Shown here: piece by piece, positions 26,935 through 36,692 of the stretch
Numbering within the stretch: the first letter of the stretch is position 1
How the letters are laid out: each line of letters starts with the position of its first letter
NCBI GenBank assembly: GCA_036504815.1
Contig: DASXUN010000021.1
Span: 372,001 to 436,000, forward strand
Length of the DNA: 64,000 nucleotides
Direction: 5' to 3'
From: Gemmatimonadaceae bacterium
GTDB lineage: Bacteria > Gemmatimonadota > Gemmatimonadetes > Gemmatimonadales > Gemmatimonadaceae
Notes under the pieces: generated by a model
Databases searched by the model: none
The model's input: only the letters and a program-made list of their open reading frames with translations
What the model was told of the DNA's origin: nothing
Program-made: the position numbers and the translations under genes

Positions 26935-28290
26935 GTGGCCTTTGCCTCACTGAAGTTGCATGCCTCCCTCCAGCGGGGGCTCAAGGAACTGGGCTTCACC
27001 CGCCCGACGCCCATCCAGGTGGATGCCATCCCGCCCGCGCTCGAGGGGCGCGACCTGCTCGCCTGCGCGCAGACGGGGAGCGGCAAGACGCTGGCTTTCC
27101 TGTTGCCCATCCTGAACCACCTGATGGACAAGAAGCGCGGCGTCACGCGGGCGCTGGTGATCACGCCGACACGCGAACTCGCGGCGCAGATCGTCGAGGA
27201 CATGAACGAGGTGGCGGTGCACACGCCGCTCACGTCGGCCGCCGTATACGGCGGCGTGGGAATGGGGCCGCAGGAACATGCCTTCCGCATCGGCGTGGAC
27301 GTGCTGGTCGCCTGCCCGGGACGCCTGCTCGACCACTTCCGCCAGCCGTACGCGAAGCTCGAGCATCTCGAATACCTGATCCTCGATGAAGCGGACCGGA
27401 TGCTCGACATGGGCTTCCTGCCCGACATCAAGCGCGTGCTCAAGCACCTGCCGCCGCGCAAGCAGACGCTCTTCTTCAGCGCCACCATGCCGGGTCCCAT
27501 CGCGGCCCTGGCGCACGAACTGCTCAGGAACCCCGCGACCATCAATCTCGAGCGCAAGTCGGCGCCGGCCACGGGAATCACGCAGGCGGTGTATCCGGTG
27601 GCGCAGGAGCTGAAGGGCGAACTGCTGGTGAAGCTCCTCGCGGGCGGCGCCATGAAGGAAGCGCTGGTCTTCACGCGCACCAAGCACCGGGCGAACCGCC
27701 TGGCCGAGTTCCTGTCGAAGCGCGGCATCAACACCGAACGCATTCACGGCAACCGGTCGCAGGCGCAGCGCACCAAGGCGCTCGATGGGTTCAAGGACGG
27801 GACGTACCGCGTGCTGGTGGCCACCGACATCGCGGCGCGCGGTATCGACGTGGAAGCGCTGGGGCACGTGGTGAACTTCGATGTCCCCAACGTCCCCGAG
27901 GATTACATCCATCGCGTGGGACGCACGGCGCGGGCTGAACTCACCGGCGAGGCGTACACCTTCGTGGCGCCGGACGAGGAAGAGGAACTGCGCGCCATCG
28001 AGAAGGCGATCAGCCGCCGCCTGCCGCGCGTGACGGTGCCGGACTTCGACTACAAGGCGAGGCCGGCGGCCAAGCTCGAGATTCCGCTGGCCGAACGCAT
28101 TGCGGCGATTCGCGCGAAGAAGTCGGAGGACCGCGCGCGTGCGGCGGCCAAGCTGGCTCGGCAACAGGGCGGACCGGTGAACCCGGCGGCGCGAAGCGAC
28201 TCGCGCGCGGAGTCGGGCGGCGGGCGGGGACGGAAGCCGTTCCGCGGCGGACGTGGACGCAGCGGGCCGTCGCGTGGGTCGCATTCTTGA
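26935..28290 (+). CDS. DEAD-box RNA helicase (RhlE-like)
   Basis: This 451-aa helicase has all the usual motifs: Q-motif FTRPTPIQVDAIP, AQTGSGKT (motif I), PTRELAAQ (Ia), DEADRMLDMGF (II), SATMPG (III), TDIAARGIDVEAL (V) and HRVGRTARA (VI). The C-terminal ~80 residues are basic and Gly/Arg-rich, as in RhlE proteins. The start is GTG 26935. It would remodel RNA in ribosome assembly or decay. The gluQ-RS frame begins inside its last codons. Confidence 0.92.
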   Translation: MAFASLKLHASLQRGLKELGFTRPTPIQVDAIPPALEGRDLLACAQTGSGKTLAFLLPILNHLMDKKRGVTRALVITPTRELAAQIVEDMNEVAVHTPLTSAAVYGGVGMGPQEHAFRIGVDVLVACPGRLLDHFRQPYAKLEHLEYLILDEADRMLDMGFLPDIKRVLKHLPPRKQTLFFSATMPGPIAALAHELLRNPATINLERKSAPATGITQAVYPVAQELKGELLVKLLAGGAMKEALVFTRTKHRANRLAEFLSKRGINTERIHGNRSQAQRTKALDGFKDGTYRVLVATDIAARGIDVEALGHVVNFDVPNVPEDYIHRVGRTARAELTGEAYTFVAPDEEEELRAIEKAISRRLPRVTVPDFDYKARPAAKLEIPLAERIAAIRAKKSEDRARAAAKLARQQGGPVNPAARSDSRAESGGGRGRKPFRGGRGRSGPSRGSHS

Positions 28291-29194
28291 TGCGTTGAAC
28301 CTGGCCCCGGGGTGGCGGACGCGTTTCGCGCCCGCTCCGACGGGCTACCTGCACCTCGGCCATGTGGTCAACGCCATCTATGTGTGGGGGATGGCGCGCG
28401 CGCACGATGGACGCGTCGTCCTGCGCATCGAGGATCACGACCGCTCACGCTGCCGCGCGGAGTACGAGCAGGCGTTGCTCGACGATCTCGAGTGGCTGGG
28501 CTTCGTGCCGGATGAGGGCGCCATCGCGGACTTTCGCGCGGGGGCGAACCCGCTGCGCCAGAGCGACAGCGCGTGGCGATACGCGGCAGCCATCACCGCG
28601 CTCGAACTTCGCGACCTCGTGTATCCGTGCCGCTGCTCACGCGGCGACATTGCGCGGCTCGTGGAAGACCGACCCAACGAGGAGATGCGGTATCCCGGCA
28701 CCTGCCGCGATGCGGGGCTGTCACCCGCGCAGTTTCCGCAGCGACGCGTGAGACTGGGCCCCGAGCGCGAGCGGTTCTTCGACCTGTTGCGCGGCCCGCA
28801 GGAGCAGGTGCCGGCGGAACAGTGCGGCGACGTCCTCGTGCGCGACCGACTGGGCCAATGGACCTACCAGTTCGCGGTCACGGTGGACGATCTCGATCAA
28901 CACATCGACCTGGTGATCCGCGGCGAAGACCTGCTTGACTCCACCGGACGTCAGCGTAGCTTGGCGCGACTGCTCGGGCGGCGGCGTCCGCTGCATTTCA
29001 TGCACCATTCGCTGGTGCGGCATCCAGACGGCGCCAAGCTGAGCAAGTCGGCCGGCGACACGGGCGTGCGCGAACTGCGCGCGGCGGGGGCGCAGGCGAC
29101 CGAGGTGATTGGACGCGCGGCGCAACTCGCGGGACTGCAGGCGGCGGATGCGCCCTGCGGCGCGCACGAGGTGCGGAAGTTCTTCGTCTCGTAG
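28253..29194 (+). CDS. gluQ: Glutamyl-Q tRNA(Asp) synthetase
   Basis: This ~313-aa protein is a truncated glutamyl-tRNA synthetase lacking the anticodon-binding domain. It shows the class I motifs RFAPAPTGYLHLGH and AKLSKSAGD, and the zinc-site cysteines YPCRCSRGDI and RYPGTCRD typical of GluQ-RS (YadB), which attaches Glu to queuosine in tRNA(Asp). The GTG at 28253 overlaps the helicase gene by 38 bp; GTG 28274 is an alternative that shortens it by 7 residues. Same strand as the helicase, so translational coupling is likely. Confidence 0.88.
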   Translation: MDAAGRRVGRILDALNLAPGWRTRFAPAPTGYLHLGHVVNAIYVWGMARAHDGRVVLRIEDHDRSRCRAEYEQALLDDLEWLGFVPDEGAIADFRAGANPLRQSDSAWRYAAAITALELRDLVYPCRCSRGDIARLVEDRPNEEMRYPGTCRDAGLSPAQFPQRRVRLGPERERFFDLLRGPQEQVPAEQCGDVLVRDRLGQWTYQFAVTVDDLDQHIDLVIRGEDLLDSTGRQRSLARLLGRRRPLHFMHHSLVRHPDGAKLSKSAGDTGVRELRAAGAQATEVIGRAAQLAGLQAADAPCGAHEVRKFFVS

Positions 29195-29274
29195 CCGACG
29201 CCACACGCCGGTTGCTTCTAGTCAGCACCAACCGGACACGCGTAAGTTGGAGCAGCCTTTTTCCCGGGTCTCCG

Positions 29275-31911
29275 ATGCGCCGTATCGCCCTGCTTGCGCT
29301 CCTCGCCGCCACCGCGGCCTGCTCGCCTTCCGCTCCGTCCTCGCGCGCCACGCCGGTTGCGGCCGCGGTCATCTACCCCGGCGCCGACTGGGAGCGCGTC
29401 AGCGATCCTAGCGCCGTCGGCTGGTCACGCGAGCGCCTCGACAGCGTGCGTGCCACGCTGAGCCACATGGCGACGACGGCGATGATCGTCACCGAACACG
29501 GCCGCGTCGTCTTCGAGTACGGCGACCTCACCAGGCAGAGCTACCTGGCCTCGGTGCGGAAGAGCGTGCTCTCGATGCTCTACGGCATCGAGATCGCGCG
29601 CGGCAAGGTAGACACGTCCAAGACGCTTGCGCAGCTCGGCATTGACGACCTCGGCGGGCTGTTGCCGAGCGAGAAGGAAGCGACGGTACAGGACCTGCTG
29701 AGCGCGCGCTCGGGGGTTTACCACCCCGCGTCGAACGCCGGGGACAACCTGGCCGACGCGCCGCCGCGCGGGTCGCAGAAGCACGGCACGTACCAGCTGT
29801 ACAGCAACTGGGACTTCAACGCGGTCGGCGCCATCTTCGAGCAGCAGACGGGCCGCAACATCTACGACGCCGTCGAAGCGGAGATCGCGCGTCCCATCGG
29901 CATGCAGGACTGGCGCCGTGACCTGCAGCAGAAGTCGGGCGACACGACGGCCTCCAAGTATCAAGCGTATCACATGTATTTCTCCACGCGCGACATGGCG
30001 CGCATCGGCTACCTGATGCTCCGCAACGGCGCGTGGAACGGAAAGCAGATCGTCCCCGCCGACTGGGTGCAGAAGAGCACGAGCGCCATCACGCCCGTGA
30101 ACCAGATGCACCCGTCGGCCACGCGCCGCGGCCGTTTCGGCTACGGTTATTTGTGGTGGCCGTTCGACGGCGACTGGAACACGGGGCCGTATGAAGGCGC
30201 CTACTCGGGGATCGGCGCCGTGGGACAGTACATCACGGTCATTCCGAAACTCGACATCGTCATCGCGCACAAGACGGAACCGCGCGCCGGGAGCCCCGGG
30301 GTGCAGCATCCGCAATTCTGGGCGCTGGTGGACCAGGTCGTTGCCGCGCGCACCGGCGCGCTTCCACAGCCGAAGAAGTCGACCATTCCGCCGTACGATG
30401 TGATCGTGACGAATGGCACGGTGATTGACGGCACGGGTGCGCCCGGCGTGAAGGCCGACGTCGCCATTCTCGGGCGGCATATCATGCGCGTTGCACCGAA
30501 CCTCAACCCGACTGACGCCGAGCGTGTGATTGACGCCACGGGACTGATTGTCGCGCCCGGGTTCATCGACATGCACGTGCATCTCGAACCGCTGATGCAG
30601 CTGCCGGGCGCCGAGAGCCATGTGCGCCAGGGCGTCACGCTCGCCCTCGGCGGCCCCGACGGCGGCGGCCCGTGGCCGCTTGGCACCTACATGGACTCGG
30701 CCGACCGCGCCGGGCTCGGCATCAACGTCGCGTACCTGACCGGACATAACATCATCCGCGAAACGGTGATGGGGACGGAGAACCGCGCCCCCACGCCCGC
30801 CGAACTCGCGCGGATGAAGAGCATGGTGGCGCAGGCGATGAACGAAGGCGCCTTCGGCATCAGCACCGGCCTGCGCTACATCCCCGGCTACTACTCGAAC
30901 GTGGATGAGGTGATTGCCCTCTCCGAGGAGGCGGCGAAACGCGGCGGCATTTACACGTCGCACTTGCGCGAGGAAGGGGTGGGTCTGCTCGACGGTGTCG
31001 CCGAGGCACTTGAGATCGGACGGCGCGCGAAGATCCCGGTGATGCTCACGCACCACAAGGCCATCGGCCGCCAGGCATGGGGGAAGAGCGTCATCACGCT
31101 CGCGATGGTGGATTCAGCGCGAAAGGCCGGCACCGACGTGATGATTGACCAGTACCCGTTCACCGCGTCGTTCACGTCACTCAGCGTGCTGATCCCACCC
31201 TGGGCGCTGGCCGGCGGCAACGTCGAACTGCGCAAGCGGCTCGACAATCCCGTGCTGAGGGACAGCATCACCAAGGGAATGATCGACCTGCTGCTCAACG
31301 ATCGCGGCGGCGGCGACATCAGCCGGGTGCAGTTCGCGATCGTCGCGTGGGACAAGTCGCTGCAGGGGAAGACGCTCTCCGACTGGGCCATCCAGCGCGG
31401 TCTCAAGCCGACGCCGGAGAATGCGGTGCCGCTCATCCTGGAAGGCGTGCTGAAGGGCGGGGCGGGAATGGTGTATCACGTCATCGAGGAAGCGGACGTG
31501 AAGCGCATCATGGCGCACCCGATGACGATGATTGCCAGCGACGGACGCCTGACCAAGCTCGGCGAAGGGGTGCCGCACCCGCGCAATTACGGCACCTTCC
31601 CGCGCGTGCTGGGCAAGTACGTGCGCGAGGACCACGTGCTCACGCTCGAGCAGGCCATCAACAAGATGACCGCGATGCCGGCGGCGCGGCTCAACCTGCG
31701 CGACCGCGGGTGCCTGCGCGCCGGATGCGTGGCCGATGTGACAATCTTCGACGCGTCCACCGTGCGCGACATGGGGACGTTCACCGATCCGCACCACTAC
31801 CCCGTGGGGATTCCCTGGGTGCTCGTGAATGGTGAACCCGTGATTGCGAACAACGTCTTCACCTCAGCGCGCCCAGGGCGCGTCATCCGGCGGCCGGTCG
31901 GTCGGCAGTAG
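29275..31911 (+). CDS. Lipoprotein fusing a serine beta-lactamase domain to a D-aminoacylase/amidohydrolase domain
   Basis: From ATG 29275 this 878-aa protein has a lipobox (LLAATAACSP, Cys16). Residues ~40-365 are a class C beta-lactamase/PBP-like domain with SVRK (S93-K96, the S-x-x-K motif) and YSNWDF (Y-x-N). From about residue 374 (YDVIVTNGTVIDGTGAPGVK) an N-acyl-D-amino-acid deacylase-type amidohydrolase follows, with GFIDMHVHLEP (H434, H436), later His and Asp in HLREEG, MLTHHKA and TMIASDGRL, and a C-terminal composite domain. Possibly both domains act on D-amino-acid-containing cell-wall peptides. The fusion runs as one uninterrupted frame. Confidence 0.88.
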   Translation: MRRIALLALLAATAACSPSAPSSRATPVAAAVIYPGADWERVSDPSAVGWSRERLDSVRATLSHMATTAMIVTEHGRVVFEYGDLTRQSYLASVRKSVLSMLYGIEIARGKVDTSKTLAQLGIDDLGGLLPSEKEATVQDLLSARSGVYHPASNAGDNLADAPPRGSQKHGTYQLYSNWDFNAVGAIFEQQTGRNIYDAVEAEIARPIGMQDWRRDLQQKSGDTTASKYQAYHMYFSTRDMARIGYLMLRNGAWNGKQIVPADWVQKSTSAITPVNQMHPSATRRGRFGYGYLWWPFDGDWNTGPYEGAYSGIGAVGQYITVIPKLDIVIAHKTEPRAGSPGVQHPQFWALVDQVVAARTGALPQPKKSTIPPYDVIVTNGTVIDGTGAPGVKADVAILGRHIMRVAPNLNPTDAERVIDATGLIVAPGFIDMHVHLEPLMQLPGAESHVRQGVTLALGGPDGGGPWPLGTYMDSADRAGLGINVAYLTGHNIIRETVMGTENRAPTPAELARMKSMVAQAMNEGAFGISTGLRYIPGYYSNVDEVIALSEEAAKRGGIYTSHLREEGVGLLDGVAEALEIGRRAKIPVMLTHHKAIGRQAWGKSVITLAMVDSARKAGTDVMIDQYPFTASFTSLSVLIPPWALAGGNVELRKRLDNPVLRDSITKGMIDLLLNDRGGGDISRVQFAIVAWDKSLQGKTLSDWAIQRGLKPTPENAVPLILEGVLKGGAGMVYHVIEEADVKRIMAHPMTMIASDGRLTKLGEGVPHPRNYGTFPRVLGKYVREDHVLTLEQAINKMTAMPAARLNLRDRGCLRAGCVADVTIFDASTVRDMGTFTDPHHYPVGIPWVLVNGEPVIANNVFTSARPGRVIRRPVGRQ

Positions 31912-31933
31912 AGCGCTGGAGTCCGGGTGATCC

Positions 31934-33478
31934 CTACGGACTCTTCACGACTTCAATCCGCTCGATCTTGTCTCCCTCGAGCACGTTGTCCGCGACCTCG
32001 ATTCCCTCGACGATCTCGCCGAAGATGGTGTAATCTCTGCCGAGCCGCAGGTTGTCCTTGAGGTTCACGAACCACTGCGAATCACCGGTGTCGTGGCCGC
32101 GCGTGCTCATTCCGACCGTGCCGCGCACATGAGGCACCGTGCCCAGCTCGTCGCGAATGAACAGCGGATGGCCCACGTATTCGTTGTCACCGGCGCTCGG
32201 TCCCTGAATGACGAAGTCCGGTTCCACGCGGTGCCAGGCGCGGCCGTTGTAGTAGCCCGTCTGCGCGAGTTGCAGCACGCACGCGGCCATGATGGGCGCC
32301 ACGTCGCCGCGCAGCCGCACCACGAACGCGCCGCCGCCGCCCTGCTCGGCCATCACCACGCGCAGGCGGACGTCGGCGCCAAGGGCAAGGCGCACGGCGT
32401 GATCGGGCACGGTGCCCAGGAACGGCGTGCACTTGGCCTTCCCGGGGGTGCCGAGCTTCGTGGCGATGGCCGAGGCGGCGTTGGCTACCTCGCAGTCGAA
32501 GTCGGTGGAGAGCTCACGCACGGCCGGCAGCACGGATGCATCCGCCACCTCGGCGAGGCGGGCCAGCACTTCAAGGCGAGCGTCGCGGGAGGTCTCACTG
32601 TAGTCGGCGCGCAACTGGTATGACGCCTGCACGAGCGCGCGTCGCAGGGCGGGCGTGGCCGGTGCGCCCTTCAGGGCCATCGCCGCCGCGCGCACCGCCT
32701 GGTATCCCTTGGCGTCCAGTGCCGCTATAAAGAGCGAATCGTCGACGTGTGCGGTGAGCCGTGACAGCCCGGCCATCGCCGCTTCCTTGACGTTGTCGTT
32801 GTCGTCGCGGGCAAGGGTCCGCAACGACTGCGTATCGGCCAGTACCGACGCGGCCCGGGCGACATACACGCGCACCCAGGGCAGCGCGGTATGCTGGATC
32901 AAACCCGGGAGCGCCAGCTGTATCGCATCGGGTGACAGCTTTGCGAGTGCGACGATGCCATGCGCCGCCGGTTGCCACGCCGCGCCATCGCGCGTGCGAG
33001 ACGATGTGTTGGAGGTGGCCATCCATTGGCGCAGCGTCGCGATCACTGCCGAATCACCCCGACAGGCCGGGGCGGCGAGGTCAGCCGCCCGCAGCCGCAC
33101 GTGCCACAATTCATCCGCCAGCGCCGTGCGCACGGCGGCACAGTCCACTTTCTTGGGATCCAGCGCCCGATACCGCAGGCGCCAGGCGGGTTCCGCGTAC
33201 TTGGGCGGGGCCGGGAGCGCCGGCCCCAGCGAATCACGCGCCGCAAACCGTGGCTCACGCATGCGAGCAAGCGCGCGCCGGGCAATCAGCGAGACGCGCG
33301 CATCCGCGCTCCTGGCTCCCATCGCGAGTGCGCGATCCGTGGAGTCGCGCCGGTCCTCGGCCGCGAGGATGCGCCGAGTGAGGACGGTATCCGGCTCCGA
33401 TGCCGGACTCTGTGCGGCAAGTGGAGCAGCGAGCACGGCGGCACAGAGGCTCGCGGTGCGCAAGGCGGGCTGTCTCAT
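31934..33478 (-). CDS. Exported cyclophilin-type peptidyl-prolyl isomerase with HEAT-like region
   Basis: From ATG 33478 the 514-aa protein has a signal peptide (MRQPALRTASLCAAVLAAPLAAQ). Residues ~40-350 are Ala-rich helical repeats of the HEAT type (VRLRAADLAAPACRGD, VKEAAMAGLSRLTAHVDD, VRAAAMALKGAPATPALRRAL). The C-terminal ~150 residues are a cyclophilin domain: YYNGRAWHRVEPDFVIQGPS, GTVGMSTRGHDTGDSQWFVN and YTIFGEIVEGIEVADNV. It likely acts as a periplasmic foldase with a protein-binding scaffold. It is divergent from the S9 peptidase gene. Confidence 0.87.
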   Translation of the reverse strand: MRQPALRTASLCAAVLAAPLAAQSPASEPDTVLTRRILAAEDRRDSTDRALAMGARSADARVSLIARRALARMREPRFAARDSLGPALPAPPKYAEPAWRLRYRALDPKKVDCAAVRTALADELWHVRLRAADLAAPACRGDSAVIATLRQWMATSNTSSRTRDGAAWQPAAHGIVALAKLSPDAIQLALPGLIQHTALPWVRVYVARAASVLADTQSLRTLARDDNDNVKEAAMAGLSRLTAHVDDSLFIAALDAKGYQAVRAAAMALKGAPATPALRRALVQASYQLRADYSETSRDARLEVLARLAEVADASVLPAVRELSTDFDCEVANAASAIATKLGTPGKAKCTPFLGTVPDHAVRLALGADVRLRVVMAEQGGGGAFVVRLRGDVAPIMAACVLQLAQTGYYNGRAWHRVEPDFVIQGPSAGDNEYVGHPLFIRDELGTVPHVRGTVGMSTRGHDTGDSQWFVNLKDNLRLGRDYTIFGEIVEGIEVADNVLEGDKIERIEVVKSP

Positions 33479-33633
33479 GGCAGCCAATCGACGCCACTCT
33501 CGTGGACGCCGCAAGGGGACTGTTGGTTGATGCCCAGCGAACCCCTCACCGAACGCGTATCAATTGGATGGCAACGCCCCGGGGTGCGATCCTCGCGCCG
33601 CCGGGCCAATCGGGACCTCAACACCAGAACCCC

Positions 33634-36345
33634 GTGCCCACTCGCTCTCTTCTCGTCCGCGTCGGCCGCCTGGCGGCGCTCGTTCTCCTCCTCGTCTCGC
33701 CGGCGTTCGCGCAGCAGGCCGCCGACGGCAACGCGAATGCCAGGCTCACGGCCATTCGCGAGACGCTCGCCAAGGAAGGGTACATCGAGCCCGCGACGGA
33801 GATCGCCAAGCTCATCACCGCGCCGCGGCATCAGGTCGTGTCGCTCTCGAACCTGAGCCCCGACCGGAAGTACTTCCTGCGCGAACAGACCGACGGCCTG
33901 CCGAGCGTGCAGGCGTACGGCAAGCCGCACGTCTATTACGCCGGCCTGCAGGTGGACACCAAGGCGAACCGCGCCCGCGCGCTGACCGCCCGCGGCGCCA
34001 TCGCGCTTCAACTCATCGACGCGCGCACCGGAAGCACGATCAACTTCGAGGCGCCAAAGGGAGCGACCATCACTGCTCCCGCCTGGTCGCCCGACAGCAG
34101 GAAGGTCGCGTACATCGCCAACTTCGATGCCGCGTCACACGTCTTCGTCGCCGACATCGCGACCGGCAAGTCGGTGCAGGTCACCAAGACGCCGCTCCTC
34201 GCCACACTCGTGACCTCGGTGGACTGGACGGCCGACGGCAAGAGCTTGGTTGCCGTGCTCATCCCCGAGCCGCGCAAGGAGATGCCGAAGAAGCCAGACA
34301 TCGCCACCGGCCCGCAGGTGCGCCTCTGGACCGACGGCACCAAGGCCGCTGAGCGCAACTATGCGTCGCTGATGGAGGAGCCGTGGGAGTTCGACCAGTT
34401 CGAATACTTTGTCACCGGCCAGCTCGCGGTGATCGACCTGGCGAAGAAGACGGTGAAGAAGGTCGGCACGCCGACGATGATTTCGTCGGTGGACGCTTCG
34501 CCCGACGGAAAGTACTTCCGCCTCTCGATCACGCAGAAGCCGTTCTCGTACGTGACGCAGTATTCGTCGTTCGGCAGCGCCGATGTGGTGTGGGATGCCG
34601 AGGGGAAGCAGATCGCGCAGATCTCCAAGCGTGATGTCCGCCTGGCGAACGACACCACCGGTGGCCCGGGTGGCTTTGGCGGTCGCGGCGCGGCGGGGAG
34701 CAAGAAGGGACTCGCCTGGATGCCGCAGGGCGATGGGTTCTACTACATCGCACAGGACTCGGCGGCGCGCAGCGACAGCACGCGTCCCGCGGATGGTCCG
34801 CCGGCCGCTGGCGCGGGTGCCGCCGGTGCCCGCGGCGGCGCGCCCGCCGCACGTCCGGAAAAGGTGGTGCAGTGGCTGCCACCGTTCGGCGACAAGGACA
34901 TCAAGGTCATCTACCAGTACACGGCGGCGATTGCGACCGCTGTCTTCTCGGACGATGCGCAGACGCTCTTCGTCGCGACCAACAACAATGGCACGGGTGA
35001 GATCTTTGCGGTCAAGTTGAGCGATCCGACCAAGCGCATGAGCATCGTGCGCCAGCGCGGCTGGACGCCCGCCTTCGCCGGCGGCGCGCGCGCGGCGGGC
35101 TTTGCAGGCGGTGGCGGACGCGGCGGGGCCGACACGCTGTCGTTCTACACCAATCCTGGGTCGATGCTCACCAAGCGCGGCACCAACGGCGGGGAAGTCG
35201 CCGTGGTGAGCGCCGCCGGCGAGGTCTTCCTGAAGGGAACGCAGTACTCGCGCGACTTTCTGGCCAACCCGCCCAGGGACTTCCTCGACAAGGTCGAGAT
35301 GGCAACCGGAAAGAAGACGCGCGTTTTCGAGGGGGCGGCCAAGGATGTTGTCGAGTCGCTGGGCTCGCTGCTCGATGACGACGGCGCCTTTGCCATCGTG
35401 ACGCGCGAGTCGCCGACGCAGGTGCCGAACAGTTTCCTCAAGGATCTCAAGGGTGGCACGGTCACCCAGTTGACCAAGAACGTGGATCCGGCCCCCGAGT
35501 TCACCGCCTTCCAGCGCAAGCGGATCGTGGTCACCCGCGCCGACGGCATCAAGTTCGTGGTGAACGTCACGCTGCCGGCCAACTACACGGCCGGCACGCG
35601 CCTCCCCGGGATGTTCTGGTTCTATCCATACGAGTACACCGATCAGGGCGGCTACGACCGTTCGATCCGCACGGAGAATGCGAGCCGCTTCCCCACGTCG
35701 GGGCCGCGCACGATCGAGTTCCTCGCGGCGCAGGGTTACGCGGTGGCGAACTTCAACCCGCCCATCATTGGTGAGGCGGGGCGCATGAATGACAACTACG
35801 TGTCGGACCTGCGCATGAACCTGTACGCCGTCATCGACGAACTCGACCGGCAGGCGATCATCGACCGCACTCGGCTCGGACTTGGCGGGCACAGCTACGG
35901 CGCGTTCAGCACGGTGAACGCGATGGTGCAGACGCCGTTCTTCAAGGCCGGCATTGCCGGCGACGGCATGTACAACCGCACGCTGACGCCGAACGGCTTC
36001 CAGAGCGAACGGCGCGACCTGTGGAACGGCCAGCGCACGTATCTCGAGATGTCGCCGATGCTGAATGTCGACAAGCTCCAGGGCGCCCTGCTGATGTATC
36101 ACTCCATCGAAGACCAGAACGTCGGCACCGATCCCATCAGCTCCATCCGCCTGATGCAGGCGCTGCGCGCCAACGGCAAGGTGGCGTCGCTGTTCATGTA
36201 TCCGTACGAGGACCACGGCCCGGTGACCAGGGAGACGCTCCTCGACCAGTGGGCGCGCTGGACCAACTGGCTCGATCTCTACGTGAAGAACGACGGCATG
36301 TCGCTCGCCAGGAAGAAGCCCGCCGCGCCGGCAACACAGCCGTAG
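33634..36345 (+). CDS. Exported S9 family prolyl oligopeptidase-like peptidase
   Basis: From GTG 33634 this 903-aa protein has a signal peptide (VPTRSLLVRVGRLAALVLLL...FAQQ). The N-terminal part is a beta-propeller (LSPDRKYFLREQTDGLPSV and ITAPAWSPDSRKVAYIAN), interrupted by a Gly/Ala-rich low-complexity loop near residues 385-410. The C-terminal alpha/beta-hydrolase domain has the nucleophile elbow GLGGHSYGAFS (Ser754) and a C-terminal His in YPYEDHGP. ATG 33568 is an alternative start that would put 22 non-signal residues first. Role: periplasmic peptide cleavage. Confidence 0.88.
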   Translation: MPTRSLLVRVGRLAALVLLLVSPAFAQQAADGNANARLTAIRETLAKEGYIEPATEIAKLITAPRHQVVSLSNLSPDRKYFLREQTDGLPSVQAYGKPHVYYAGLQVDTKANRARALTARGAIALQLIDARTGSTINFEAPKGATITAPAWSPDSRKVAYIANFDAASHVFVADIATGKSVQVTKTPLLATLVTSVDWTADGKSLVAVLIPEPRKEMPKKPDIATGPQVRLWTDGTKAAERNYASLMEEPWEFDQFEYFVTGQLAVIDLAKKTVKKVGTPTMISSVDASPDGKYFRLSITQKPFSYVTQYSSFGSADVVWDAEGKQIAQISKRDVRLANDTTGGPGGFGGRGAAGSKKGLAWMPQGDGFYYIAQDSAARSDSTRPADGPPAAGAGAAGARGGAPAARPEKVVQWLPPFGDKDIKVIYQYTAAIATAVFSDDAQTLFVATNNNGTGEIFAVKLSDPTKRMSIVRQRGWTPAFAGGARAAGFAGGGGRGGADTLSFYTNPGSMLTKRGTNGGEVAVVSAAGEVFLKGTQYSRDFLANPPRDFLDKVEMATGKKTRVFEGAAKDVVESLGSLLDDDGAFAIVTRESPTQVPNSFLKDLKGGTVTQLTKNVDPAPEFTAFQRKRIVVTRADGIKFVVNVTLPANYTAGTRLPGMFWFYPYEYTDQGGYDRSIRTENASRFPTSGPRTIEFLAAQGYAVANFNPPIIGEAGRMNDNYVSDLRMNLYAVIDELDRQAIIDRTRLGLGGHSYGAFSTVNAMVQTPFFKAGIAGDGMYNRTLTPNGFQSERRDLWNGQRTYLEMSPMLNVDKLQGALLMYHSIEDQNVGTDPISSIRLMQALRANGKVASLFMYPYEDHGPVTRETLLDQWARWTNWLDLYVKNDGMSLARKKPAAPATQP

Positions 36346-36377
36346 CCGACGCTAAACTTCTTCCGGAGACGCTGGGC

Positions 36378-36545
36378 TTTTTCACCACGGAGGCACGGAG
36401 AACGACCTGAGGGCCACGGAGGAACTACAACTTCTTGGGCAACAACGCGTGCCACGCAGAGTCTTGCGTGGCGCGCTGTCTTTACCTCCAGTTGTGGCAG
36501 TTCTCCGTGGCCCTCGCTTCTCCTCCGTGCCTCCGTGGTGAAGAA
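36378..36545. repeat. Long palindromic repeat, copy R2
   Basis: 168-bp copy with the same outer arms (TTTTTCACCACGGAGGCACG and CCTCCGTGGTGAAGAA), the GAGGGCCACGGAGGAAC / GTTCTCCGTGGCCCTC second arms and a central GCGTGCCACGCA / TGCGTGGCGCGC hairpin. It fills half of the 347-bp gap between the S9 and M16 genes, both on the plus strand; the rest of the gap shows only the AGAGG ribosome-binding site of the M16 gene. Confidence 0.9.
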
Positions 36546-36692
36546 ACCCTCCGAAAGCACCCAATGCCAGCCATGGAACCGCACCCCACCCGCTTCCGTA
36601 GAGGATCCGCGCCTGCCACAATTTCAGCATCCGTGCACGCCCCCAGCGGTCCGCCGCGCGCGCGCCGTTCCTATCATCTCCCAGAGGTACGC

